Below, in pieces: positions 48,003 through 55,340 of a stretch of 64,000 nt of DNA. The DNA is taken from the NCBI GenBank assembly GCA_964422725.1, contig CAYRCC010000003.1, positions 45,114-109,113 of the forward strand, read 5' to 3'. The translations under genes and the position numbers were made by a program. This stretch comes from CAKSNH01 sp964422725. GTDB taxonomy: Bacteria; Bacillota; Clostridia; UBA1381. Below the pieces are notes generated by a model. It was not told the DNA's origin and made no database searches. It saw nothing but the letters and a program-made list of their open reading frames with translations. The number at the start of each line of letters is the position of its first letter. Positions within the stretch are counted from its first letter, which is position 1.

Positions 48003-48674
48003 ATGGCTGCTACCCAAGTAAATCCGACTCGTATGGAGCTGACTCGTTTAAAAAAGAAACTGGCAACCGCCGTTAAAGGTCACAAATTGCTTAAAGATAA
48101 GCGTGACGAGCTTATGCGCAGATTCTTGGACTTGGTTCGTGAGAATAAGGTTCTTCGCGAAAAAGTGGAACAGGGTATTAAGAATGCCAATAAGAATTTT
48201 GTGCTTGCGGGTGCTGTTATGCAGGACGAAATTTTGAAAACAGCGTTGCTTGCGCCTAAGCAATCGGTTATGGTTGAGGCGGGAAAACGCAATGTAATGA
48301 GTGTTGAAATTCCTGTTTTTGATTACAAAACGAGATTGGCAGATGAAAATGATATATATTCGTACGGCTTTGCGTTTACATCGTGTGACCTTGACGATGC
48401 GGTGCAGTCGTTGTCGGAGGTGTTTCCGGATATGCTCAAGCTTGCCGAATGTGAGAAATCGTGCCAGCTTATGGCGGCTGAAATCGAGAAAACGCGTCGC
48501 CGCGTAAACGCGCTTGAACACGTTATGATTCCGCAGACACAGGAAAGCATAAAGTATATCACTATGAAACTTGACGAAAACGAAAGAAGTACACAGACGC
48601 GGCTTATGAAGGTTAAGGATATGATGGTCAAAGAGGCTGTAGAGGAAAGACATAAGGCTGAGTACGGATTTTAA
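48003..48674 (+). CDS. ntpD: V-type ATPase subunit D (central shaft)
   Basis: A 223-residue coiled-coil shaft subunit: NPTRMELTRLKKKLATAVKGHKLLKDKRDELMRRF at the N terminus (the conserved P-TR-L-LK-L-A--G--LLK-KRD motif) and an antiparallel C-terminal helix containing RRVNALEHVMIPQTQESIKYI. It rotates inside the A3B3 head. AGGGGGAGTG precedes the ATG. Last gene of the operon; a repeat unit begins one base after the stop codon. Confidence 0.95.
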   Translation: MAATQVNPTRMELTRLKKKLATAVKGHKLLKDKRDELMRRFLDLVRENKVLREKVEQGIKNANKNFVLAGAVMQDEILKTALLAPKQSVMVEAGKRNVMSVEIPVFDYKTRLADENDIYSYGFAFTSCDLDDAVQSLSEVFPDMLKLAECEKSCQLMAAEIEKTRRRVNALEHVMIPQTQESIKYITMKLDENERSTQTRLMKVKDMMVKEAVEERHKAEYGF

Positions 48675-48799
48675 GGTAAAATATGTGCATAGGAGCTGTT
48701 GTTTTGCGCTGTCATAGGCGGATTGCAAAATTGCATTCTGCCTATGCACTATCGGCACTTGTATATCTTATAGGCAAGCACTTTTACTTACGGTAAAAT
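48675..48799. repeat. Single diverged copy of the repeat unit seen at 1684-2050
   Basis: It begins GGTAAAATATGTGCATAGGAGCTG and ends with a second GGTAAAAT 117 bp later. It shares with the array the blocks GCATAGGAGCTG, TTGCAAAATTGCATT, TGCCTATGC and TTTTACTTA-GGTAAAAT. The outer stem GTGCATAGG / CCTATGCAC is perfect although bases differ from the array (compensated change), which suggests the stem matters. Confidence 0.75.
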
Positions 48800-48851
48800 T
48801 TTGTTAAGATTAGTATTTTGTAAAATATATTTTGATTGAAGGCGGTAACAT

Positions 48852-49094
48852 ATGCAGGGCGGCGGATTGATTGAAAATTTGGAAAAACTGCACACGACGG
48901 AACTTGGAGTAATTCGTATTAAAAAGAATTTATCCCTGGCTACGGACGATGTGGTTGAATGGTGCAGAAATGAAATAGTGTCCGATTGCGCTGTAATTAC
49001 GCGCAAAGGCAAAAATTGGTATATCAATACTGACAGCTGTATTATAACCGTAAACGCTTACAGTTATACGATTATTACAGCGCATACCATATAG
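48852..49094 (+). CDS. DUF3781 family protein
   Basis: An 80-residue cytoplasmic protein: LIENLEKLHTTELGVIRIKKNL, then DDVVEWCRNEI and RKGKNWYINTDSCIITVNAYSYTIITAHTI. This conserved layout is that of DUF3781, a small family in Firmicutes with no assigned function. ATG 48852 follows GAAGGCGGTAACAT. It sits between a repeat unit and the yjdF riboswitch promoter, and no terminator separates it from the latter. Confidence 0.78.
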   Translation: MQGGGLIENLEKLHTTELGVIRIKKNLSLATDDVVEWCRNEIVSDCAVITRKGKNWYINTDSCIITVNAYSYTIITAHTI

Positions 49095-49133
49095 ATTTCA
49101 TATATTACTGCTGTATAAAAAAACAACTGAAAA

Positions 49134-49162
49134 TTCAAAGATAAAAACGCAACGTATATAAT
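49134..49162 (+). promoter_or_regulatory. Promoter of the yjdF transcript
   Basis: TTCAAA (49134-49139), 17-bp spacer, perfect TATAAT (49157-49162). The expected start, near 49169, is about ten bases upstream of the riboswitch. Confidence 0.6.
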
Positions 49163-49178
49163 TTTTGCCGTTATATAC

Positions 49179-49250
49179 CAGAGCCGGTAGGTAGCCCGGC
49201 CGTCCTGCATTTGTGGGGTAAGTAACCTGCCCTCCGGGTTGTCCGTTCTT
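49179..49250 (+). promoter_or_regulatory. yjdF riboswitch (azaaromatic-sensing RNA)
   Basis: The leader contains CAGAGCCGGTAGGTAGCCCGGCC, a hairpin GCCGG / CCGGC around TAGGTAGC-, then GGGGTAAGTAACCTGCC and CCTCCGGGTTGTCCG, the conserved blocks I know from the yjdF motif RNA. It lies 30 bases upstream of a yjdF gene, its usual partner. Published work shows that yjdF RNAs bind azaaromatic compounds and activate yjdF translation. Identification is by pattern memory, not by a covariance model. Confidence 0.78.
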
Positions 49251-49280
49251 TGTTTGTTTTAATTTTTAGGAGGGATTAAA

Positions 49281-49637
49281 ATGAACAATTTGAGCGGCAG
49301 ATTAACTGTGTATTTTGAAAATCCGTTTTGGGTCGGGGTGTTTGAATGTGTGGATAACGGAAAGCTTTCGGCAGCGAAAGTAACTTTCGGGAGTGAACCC
49401 AAGGACTGCGAGATTTACGAATTTGTTTTGAACAGATATCATAAATTGCAGTTCAGTTCACCGGTGGACACAGCTATGAAAAATGTAAAGACCAATCCGA
49501 AAAGAATGCAGAGGGAAATAAGAAAGCAAATGCATACTGTCGGTGTCGGAACAAAGTCACAGCAGGCTTTGAAGTTACAGCAAGAGGAAAATAAGCAGGA
49601 GCGCAAAGTGAAAAAAACGCGCACAGAGAAAAGCTGA
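49281..49637 (+). CDS. yjdF: YjdF family protein, C-terminus frameshifted
   Basis: A 118-residue basic protein: MNNLSGRLTVYFENPFWVGVFE, GKLSAAKVTFGSEPKDCEIYEFVL, and the C-terminal KSQQALKLQQEENKQERK, all YjdF hallmarks. AGGAGG lies seven bases before the ATG. Homologues end in a conserved basic tail with KHKGH. Here that tail (FVLKQHKRLEKHKGH) is encoded in the +1 frame, ending at TGA 49696-49698, after a run of seven A at 49611-49617; removing one A restores the frame. So either the protein is truncated by about 21 residues or the read has a homopolymer error. Expression should depend on the upstream riboswitch. YjdF function is unknown; it is thought to relate to azaaromatic compounds. Confidence 0.82.
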   Translation: MNNLSGRLTVYFENPFWVGVFECVDNGKLSAAKVTFGSEPKDCEIYEFVLNRYHKLQFSSPVDTAMKNVKTNPKRMQREIRKQMHTVGVGTKSQQALKLQQEENKQERKVKKTRTEKS

Positions 49638-49761
49638 AACGGAGCGTCGGTTTGTGCTGAAACAGCATAAAAGGCTTGAAAAGCACAAAGGACATTGACA
49701 GCTTTTACAAAACTGATAAGTTGATGCTGAAAAACAGCCTTTTGAAAAAAATATTGCATAA

Positions 49762-49816
49762 AAAACTTCCGAAACACATCAAAATCAAGCTGTGTTTCGG
49801 GAGTTTTCTTGTTTTT
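49762..49816. terminator. Terminator after yjdF
   Basis: A 16-bp stem AAAACTTCCGAAACAC / GTGTTTCGGGAGTTTT (one G-U) with a 14-base loop, followed by CTTGTTTTT. The remaining 200 bp to the convergent GTPase gene hold nothing I recognise. Confidence 0.8.
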
Positions 49817-50017
49817 AGAGGACCGTTTTGTGAAAATTGATATTTAGAAATCATTTGTTACAGTTCATAACAGCATTGATAACAGTTTTTTCTTAATAAA
49901 AATCCCTTTTGTTTCCGGAACATTTTACGCTGTCGTATTTTCCTGTAGTTAATCACTTTTCAATTTGATTTTTTAACATTACATCGTGCTTTGTGCAGTA
50001 TATAATCGAAAAAACTT

Positions 50018-51175
50018 TTATTTTTTAAACAACTGTGCTATCATTTTTCCGATTCCTTTGTTGTCATTATCGGGGTTGTCATTAATTTCCATTGCAATTT
50101 TCTTTACTTTTTCCAAAAAATCTGATGATAACTTTGATTTCAGTATTTTTATAGCCCAGTCAATATCGTTTACAGTCTTGTTTCCGAGGTAAATTTGCTC
50201 AAACACATAAATACTTCCCTCACCAAGTGCAAAAATTATGGCGGCTGCGGTAATTGAATTTATAACACTCGCTCCGATATTAACCAGCGGAATAGCTTTT
50301 AAAGCACTGATCATCGTCTTTGCGACAACTCCTACCGTTCCGACTGTTATTATAGATTCAAATAAACTTTTGGATTTTTCATCGTTTTTAATGCCGTATA
50401 TGCGAGCTAAAGTGTTAATTTCTCCGACTTCGATAGGTGAAAGGAGCAGTGCATCGGAAAACGGAACCGGAATAGCACCAATTACAGCTCCCGATGCTGT
50501 TAAAGTTGTAACAACACTTTGTGCCAACGCCCTTTTTCTGTTTAATTTAAAATTACCGATATCCGTTTTTGCCGCTTTTATACCGTCAGGCATAAGCCTG
50601 TTTGTTGCATCAATCAATTCTGTAATACCTGTCGGAGCAACAAGTGTTCCGTTTGCTTCATCCAAAACATATGCCGAGGCAACAACCGGTATAATATCTC
50701 TAAGATTTTTTTCTGATTTTTTTTGCTCGGCAAATGCTTTTTTAACCATTTCTATATTTTCTTTGCGCTCAGGAATAGAATATGATTTTGTTATAGTTAC
50801 AATAATCGGTACAGACTTCCACATAGATGTTGCGGACGAAAGACTTTTGATCGTATCTACAAAAAGTTTTCTGGAAGTGCCGTCAACACAAAACCAGATT
50901 ACGTTTATTTGCTTATTGTCATTATCATCTTTTGCACTGCCGTTTGACCATTCTTTTATGGCATTGATTGCTTTGTGTTTTTTTAAAAATGTCGGCTCAA
51001 ATCCTACGGAGTCTATTATTCGGAAATTAATTTCCTTGCTTTCATAAATCTCAAGCCTGTCGGTTGTTCCTTCTATTCCGCAACCTGTTTTTGCCACCTC
51101 CTCGCCTAAGACGGCATTAATTAGCGTTGATTTTCCGACTCCCGAATTACCGATAACCAAAACATTGCCTTTCAT
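50018..51175 (-). CDS. Membrane-associated GTPase with C-terminal DUF697-like region
   Basis: A 385-residue protein with an Era/Obg-like GTPase domain: G1 GNSGVGKST (residues 9-17), G2 region TGCGIEGTTD, G3 as DSVGFEP instead of DxxG-with-Pro, and G4 replaced by TITKSYS where NKxD is expected. After residue 225 come hydrophobic segments (SVVTTLTASGAVIGAIPVPF, IITVGTVGVVAKTMISALK, NSITAAAIIFALGEGS) resembling the DUF697 / YcjF-type membrane region. Guanine specificity is uncertain given the altered G4. It is a stand-alone minus-strand gene with its own promoter. Function unknown; related GTPases act in stress or envelope processes. Confidence 0.78.
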   Translation of the reverse strand: MKGNVLVIGNSGVGKSTLINAVLGEEVAKTGCGIEGTTDRLEIYESKEINFRIIDSVGFEPTFLKKHKAINAIKEWSNGSAKDDNDNKQINVIWFCVDGTSRKLFVDTIKSLSSATSMWKSVPIIVTITKSYSIPERKENIEMVKKAFAEQKKSEKNLRDIIPVVASAYVLDEANGTLVAPTGITELIDATNRLMPDGIKAAKTDIGNFKLNRKRALAQSVVTTLTASGAVIGAIPVPFSDALLLSPIEVGEINTLARIYGIKNDEKSKSLFESIITVGTVGVVAKTMISALKAIPLVNIGASVINSITAAAIIFALGEGSIYVFEQIYLGNKTVNDIDWAIKILKSKLSSDFLEKVKKIAMEINDNPDNDNKGIGKMIAQLFKK

Positions 51176-51372
51176 TTTTTACCCTCACTTGTAATTGTAA
51201 TATTTTGCAGAATGAACTCTTATCTCGAAGTGCAGACTTATTAGTTTCGTCTACCCCCTGATTTCAGCCATTATTATAACATAAAAGCAAGGCGGCTGTC
51301 GTCGCCGCAGCATTATGTTTCAATGTTCTCCGAAACACAGAAATCTTTGATTTCGTATTGTTTCGTGAGGTT

Positions 51373-51428
51373 ATTATATCATATATTTAGATTGTTTGCA
51401 ACAAAAAAAGTAAATTATTATTTACTTT
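51373..51428 (-). promoter_or_regulatory. Promoter and upstream palindrome of the DUF697 GTPase gene
   Basis: Minus strand TTGCAA (51401-51396), 17-bp spacer and TATAAT (51378-51373), about 200 bp before the start codon. Immediately upstream is a perfect 9-bp palindrome AAAGTAAAT / ATTTACTTT (51407-51428) that could be an operator. Confidence 0.5.
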
Positions 51429-51524
51429 TCAGCTATATAATATACTTAATTATATCAATCTGAGAGGCTGTATTGGTCAGCAAATTGCGGACAAAGGTGT
51501 TATAAAAAGCGTTTCAAATGAAAA

Positions 51525-51564
51525 AAAACTGCAAACCTACCTTTTTTGGCAGACTTGCAGTTTT
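51525..51564. terminator. Hairpin AAAACTGCAA / TTGCAGTTTT
   Basis: A perfect 10-bp A/T-flanked stem with a 20-base loop in the intergenic region between two minus-strand genes. It has T tracts on both strands, so it could stop transcription either way. The flanking 51430-51640 shows no coding potential. Confidence 0.45.
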
Positions 51565-51621
51565 CTATTCGGACTTTTTACAGCAGTGTTTTTGTATGAA
51601 AATGAATTTGCAATATTTTTG

Positions 51622-51651
51622 AAAGACTGCCGACGGTTTTGCCGACAGCCT
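51622..51651 (-). terminator. Terminator after apbE
   Basis: On the minus strand GGCTGTCGGC pairs with GTCGGCAGTC (three G-U) around AAAACC, followed by TTTC, 22 bases after the apbE stop. The core resembles the palindrome at 63929. Confidence 0.6.
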
Positions 51652-51672
51652 TTGTGGGTGTTGCGATAATTG

Positions 51673-52665
51673 TCACTTTTCAAGCACCACATCTCCCACA
51701 TATTCCGTATTCATATCGCTGTCACAGAAAATCGCGCAGCAACCGTATTTTTCCAAAAGCGGTACGCTTTTATCCTTGCCGAGGATAAAACAGGCTGTGG
51801 ACAGGCAGTCGGCGACAGCACCGTTTGTACCGATTACGGTTACGGAACGCAGAGAGTTCTGCGACGGATAGCCTGTTTTCGGGTCTATTATATGGTGGTA
51901 GCGCGTGCCGTTTTGCATAAAATATCGTTCATAGTCACCGGATGTTATAACGCATTTATCCGATACCGACAATACGCCGAGAAGTTCGGCCGAATCGTCA
52001 GGCGACTGAACACCGACACGCCATAAACTGCCGTCCGGCTTTGTGCCGACAGCGGCAGTGTTGCCGCCGAGATTTAGTATTGCGGAGGTGATGCGGCGTT
52101 CTTTCAATAGCCGAATAAGCTCGTCGGTGATGTAACCTTTGGCAGATGCACCGAGGGAAATCTGCTGACCGCTTTTTCTGAGTCTAACCGAATTTGCGGC
52201 ACTGTCTATTATAATATCATCACCGCAAATCAATGCTTTGATATTCTGTATTTCACCGTCCGACGGAACACGCGGATTTTCGGCAGTCACGTTCCACAGA
52301 TTTACAAGCGGTGCGACGGTTATGTCAAACGCGCCGTCCGATTCTGTGTAAATCTCTTTTGAAAGTGTCAGCACTTCGATGGTTTCCCGACTTACTGGTA
52401 CGAATGTGCCGTCACCGGCGTGACGGTTTATTTTGGATATGTCGCTTTCGTCGATTGTATGGCTGAAAAGCCGTTCAAGCTCTTTTATTCTGTTTTCACA
52501 TTCATCGAGGATGTCGCCGCCGTTTTTGCCGGCACGTATTTGCAGACTTATATATGTGTCAAGTGCAAAAATGTCGGCGGAATATGTTCTTTCTCGGTTT
52601 GAAAAAGCACACACCGCCGCGACGGCAATGGTCAGTATAACTGCTGCTGCGAGTGTTTTTTTCAT
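51673..52665 (-). CDS. apbE: FAD:protein FMN transferase, ApbE family
   Basis: A 330-residue enzyme that attaches FMN covalently to Thr/Ser of target proteins such as Rnf/Nqr subunits. It has an N-terminal membrane/signal segment (KKTLAAAVILTIAVAAVCAF) without a lipobox Cys, then the ApbE core: FALDTYISLQIR, SDGAFDITVAPLVNLWNV, QQISLGASAKGYITDELI, NLGGNTAAVG, and the metal-binding motif YHHIIDPKTGYPSQN. Length is typical. Extracytoplasmic location is expected. GAGGT precedes the ATG; it lies 18 bp after pdaA on the same strand. No Rnf or Nqr genes are in the window. Confidence 0.94.
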   Translation of the reverse strand: MKKTLAAAVILTIAVAAVCAFSNRERTYSADIFALDTYISLQIRAGKNGGDILDECENRIKELERLFSHTIDESDISKINRHAGDGTFVPVSRETIEVLTLSKEIYTESDGAFDITVAPLVNLWNVTAENPRVPSDGEIQNIKALICGDDIIIDSAANSVRLRKSGQQISLGASAKGYITDELIRLLKERRITSAILNLGGNTAAVGTKPDGSLWRVGVQSPDDSAELLGVLSVSDKCVITSGDYERYFMQNGTRYHHIIDPKTGYPSQNSLRSVTVIGTNGAVADCLSTACFILGKDKSVPLLEKYGCCAIFCDSDMNTEYVGDVVLEK

Positions 52666-52683
52666 AAGTAAATACCTCGTGTA

Positions 52684-53601
52684 TTATTTAAGCTCATCAA
52701 GTGAACGAAATTCGTATCCTTGGATTTTAGCCTCATTTATTATACTTTCGAGTGCCGCGGCATTGTCGCTTGAAACGGCGTGCAAAAGAAGTATTGCGCC
52801 GTCGTGGAAATATGGAGTAACCTGTTCAAAGGCATAATCTGCGCCCTTTTGCGAATCGGTTTCCCAGTCGCGGTAAGCAAAGCTCCACAAAATCGTCTTA
52901 TAACCCAAATCGTTGGCTATGGCAAGTACACGCTCGCTGTATTCTCCCTCCGGCGGACGCATATATTTCATTTCAACACCGTAGAGCTCCTTGCATTTTT
53001 TGTTTAATGCGTTCAGCTCCTCGCTAACCTTGCCGGAGTTTTCCAACTTCGGCAGATTCGGGTGGTTTACCGTGTGATTACCGACAATATGCCCTTCGCT
53101 GAGCATACGGTTAATCAAGTCGGTTTGCTTTTCGAGATACGGTCCTGTCACAAAAAATGCCGCCGGTACACCGCACTTTTTCAGAGTGTCGAGTATTTGC
53201 GCGGTGTAACCGTTTTCGTAACCCTCGTCAAAGGTGAGATACATAGCTTTCGGTTTGGATTGGTCCATATAATATGTATTGTATTTTGCAAACAAATCCT
53301 TTGTGCTTTGATATATGTCCGGCTCCGTACCCTTTATTTTGCGAAAACCCCAGCCTGAGCCGCGGTTGCTTAATGAGCTGTAGTCGCAGACGGACGGTGT
53401 GGCGGTTGGTGCGGCGGTTGGTACAGCGGTCGGCGCGGCAATGGGTGATGCGGTCGGTACAGCGGTCGCGGCGGCGGTCGGCACGGCAGTGGTTTGCGGC
53501 GGTGTATCGGTCGGGACAGGCGACGGTGTCTTATCTTCGCTGCAAGCGGAGAAAATCAAGGCAGCCGACAATACGGCAGTCAAAAAAAGAAATTTTTTCA
53601 T
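52684..53601 (-). CDS. Lipoprotein polysaccharide deacetylase, PdaA type
   Basis: A 305-residue NodB-domain enzyme. The start MKKFLFLTAVLSAALIFSAC is a lipoprotein signal peptide with Cys after FSA; ATG 53601 has AAAGG eight bases upstream. A low-complexity Ala/Pro/Thr/Val linker (about residues 25-70) precedes the catalytic domain, whose first motif is TFDEGYENGYT, characteristic of PdaA (muramic delta-lactam-forming de-N-acetylase) rather than TFDDG. Zinc-site His residues are in GNHTVNHPNL; later motifs are MRPPEGEYSER and LLHAVSSDN. PdaA is classically a spore-cortex enzyme, but sporulation genes are not seen nearby. apbE follows 18 bp later. Confidence 0.9.
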   Translation of the reverse strand: MKKFLFLTAVLSAALIFSACSEDKTPSPVPTDTPPQTTAVPTAAATAVPTASPIAAPTAVPTAAPTATPSVCDYSSLSNRGSGWGFRKIKGTEPDIYQSTKDLFAKYNTYYMDQSKPKAMYLTFDEGYENGYTAQILDTLKKCGVPAAFFVTGPYLEKQTDLINRMLSEGHIVGNHTVNHPNLPKLENSGKVSEELNALNKKCKELYGVEMKYMRPPEGEYSERVLAIANDLGYKTILWSFAYRDWETDSQKGADYAFEQVTPYFHDGAILLLHAVSSDNAAALESIINEAKIQGYEFRSLDELK

Positions 53602-53674
53602 AAAAATCACCTTTCATAAACATTTCAAATGATATACTGTTATAATAAGTATATCACATAATTTTAGTTTTGTA

Positions 53675-53703
53675 TTGATATTATGACAAAAAAAGTGTAT
53701 AAT
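53675..53703 (+). promoter_or_regulatory. Promoter of the second polysaccharide deacetylase
   Basis: TTGATA (53675-53680), 17-bp spacer, perfect TATAAT (53698-53703), 50 bp before the start, in the divergent intergenic region shared with the pdaA-like gene. Confidence 0.65.
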
Positions 53704-53752
53704 ATTTTATATGGATTATATATACTGTCTTTGGTGTAATGGAGATGATGGA

Positions 53753-54688
53753 ATGTTTTACAGTAATAATTCAAACGGATATTATAAAAGGAAGGATACG
53801 GCAAAAAAGGCGCGTGTAATAATATCCGTGCTTATAATAGTTATATTGACGGCGGCAATTGTGACATATTGCGAGGTTAGCAAGCGGAGAACGAATATCG
53901 GTACGTCGGCTGTTTTATCGGCAACGCCGACAGCAGAACCGACAACGGCGGTTGATTTGACCGAGCCGACACCGGTTTCGGGTACGGTGGGCGAAAATTC
54001 ACCTGTACCGGTGAGTGCGGATTTTCAAGAGCCTGCTCCGACGTTTGAGCCTGACCTTTTAAAGAAAGTCAGAAATAAAGACGGTGTAAAAACCGCATAT
54101 CTTACGTTTGACGACGGTCCTACAAACAGCGTTACCCCGAAAATACTCGATACTTTGCGCCGATATAACATAAAGGCTACATTTTTTGAAGTCGGCTCGC
54201 TTATAGAGAGTAATCCGGATATGGCACGGCGCGTGTACGAGGAAGGACACCTTATCGCAAATCATTCTTACGCACACAATTACAGTGCATTATATGCACA
54301 GCAGGAGAATTTTATATCCGAAGTGACAAAAACCGAGGAATTAATAAAAAATATAACCTGTGAAGAGAACATATTTAAGCTGTTCCGTTATCCGGGCGGA
54401 AGTTATGATGCAGGCACGTGGGGACATAAAAAACAGCTGTATAAGCAGGTGCTTGCCGATATGGGCTATTATTACTGTGACTGGAACGCGTTAAACGGTG
54501 ATGCCGAGGGCGGTCACAAAACAGCCGAACAGCTTACGGAGGGCGTGAAAAAGACGACTGAGGGCAAGGAGGACGTTGTAATTCTGATGCACGATGCGGC
54601 GGCGAAAAAGGAAACCGCGGCGGCACTTGAGGATATTGTAAAGTATTTAATATCTCAGGGTTATGAGTTTAAAAGACTCGACGAGTAG
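53753..54688 (+). CDS. Membrane-anchored polysaccharide deacetylase (NodB domain)
   Basis: A 311-residue protein. A short basic N terminus and one membrane segment (VIISVLIIVILTAAIVTYCEV) anchor it outside the cell. After a Thr/Pro-rich linker comes the NodB fold: AYLTFDDGPTNSVTPKILDTL (catalytic Asp-Asp), ANHSYAHNYSAL (zinc His residues), FRYPGGSYDAGTW and VILMHDAAAKKET. It likely deacetylates peptidoglycan N-acetylglucosamine or a related polymer. I chose ATG 53753, eight bases after GGAG; an in-frame ATG at 53711 overlaps the promoter region. It is divergent from a PdaA-type paralogue. Confidence 0.9.
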   Translation: MFYSNNSNGYYKRKDTAKKARVIISVLIIVILTAAIVTYCEVSKRRTNIGTSAVLSATPTAEPTTAVDLTEPTPVSGTVGENSPVPVSADFQEPAPTFEPDLLKKVRNKDGVKTAYLTFDDGPTNSVTPKILDTLRRYNIKATFFEVGSLIESNPDMARRVYEEGHLIANHSYAHNYSALYAQQENFISEVTKTEELIKNITCEENIFKLFRYPGGSYDAGTWGHKKQLYKQVLADMGYYYCDWNALNGDAEGGHKTAEQLTEGVKKTTEGKEDVVILMHDAAAKKETAAALEDIVKYLISQGYEFKRLDE

Positions 54689-54737
54689 ACAGTGCGGAAA
54701 ATACGGCTTTAAATGTCGGCGGAAAATTTGAGATGAT

Positions 54738-54775
54738 AAAAAAACAGACAAGCCTCGGTGTGCTTGTCTGTTTTT
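54738..54775. terminator. Bidirectional terminator between convergent genes
   Basis: AAAAACAGACAAGC / GCTTGTCTGTTTTT, a perfect 14-bp stem with an eight-base loop and A/T tracts on both sides, between the deacetylase (+) and the HPr-like gene (-). Confidence 0.88.
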
Positions 54776-54798
54776 ATGTAAATATTACACTAAACCGA

Positions 54799-55029
54799 TT
54801 ATTCAACAGTGTACGGCTTGAGAGCATTAACCAAGTCCTCGCAGTCATCACTGTGAACTTCAACCTTAATTGCCTTTGATAAATCCAAGCTGAAGATACC
54901 CATTATAGATTTTGCATCTACTACATATCTGCCCGATGTCAAATCAATATCGTAATCGTATTTGCTTACAATATTTACAAAATCCTTTACGTCGTTGATA
55001 GAACCCAACATAAGATTAAAAGTTTTCAT
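54799..55029 (-). CDS. HPr-like protein lacking the active-site histidine
   Basis: A 76-residue protein of the HPr fold: KTFNLMLGSINDVKDFVNI, then VDAKSIMGIFSLDLSKAIKVE, then CEDLVNALKPYTVE. The region equivalent to the regulatory serine (HPr Ser46) is conserved as AKSIMGIFSL, but the catalytic loop where HPr has GLHARPA reads GSINDVKDF with no His. It therefore cannot relay PTS phosphate at His15, and may be a regulatory paralogue in the manner of Bacillus Crh. GAGGAGG lies eight bases before ATG 55029. The gene stands alone; no HPr kinase is in view. Confidence 0.8.
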   Translation of the reverse strand: MKTFNLMLGSINDVKDFVNIVSKYDYDIDLTSGRYVVDAKSIMGIFSLDLSKAIKVEVHSDDCEDLVNALKPYTVE

Positions 55030-55246
55030 AATAAAATCCTCCTCAACTTTTGTTTTGAAAAATATGTGTATAATATTCTCTGAGATAATAATACAACTTT
55101 TTTGTGGATTAGTCAATAAAAATACTTGCAATTTTCAAAATTTATACAATTACATTATTAAAATCATTCAAAAAAACTTATTTTTGTGTATTTCGCTTTA
55201 AATATTTAAAGACAAAAAATTCGATATAGTATTTTTGATGTTTATA

Positions 55247-55255
55247 TGTTATAAT
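55247..55255 (+). promoter_or_regulatory. Extended -10 promoter of mtaB
   Basis: TGTTATAAT (TGn plus a perfect TATAAT) with no good -35, about 85 bp before mtaB. The 200 bp upstream, back to the HPr-like gene, are AT-rich and hold only that gene's leader. Confidence 0.5.
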
Positions 55256-55340
55256 TGTATCATACTGCCGCTGCGCGTTCTTTTTATACCGACCGCTGAC
55301 GGCAGCCTGAACTGGATACGGTTTGTTAGGAGGATATAAA

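Noticed and set aside
53399..53632. Plus-strand frame rich in Ala-Val-Gly opposite the PdaA-like gene
   Set aside because: Antisense reading of the low-complexity lipoprotein linker; no start signal.
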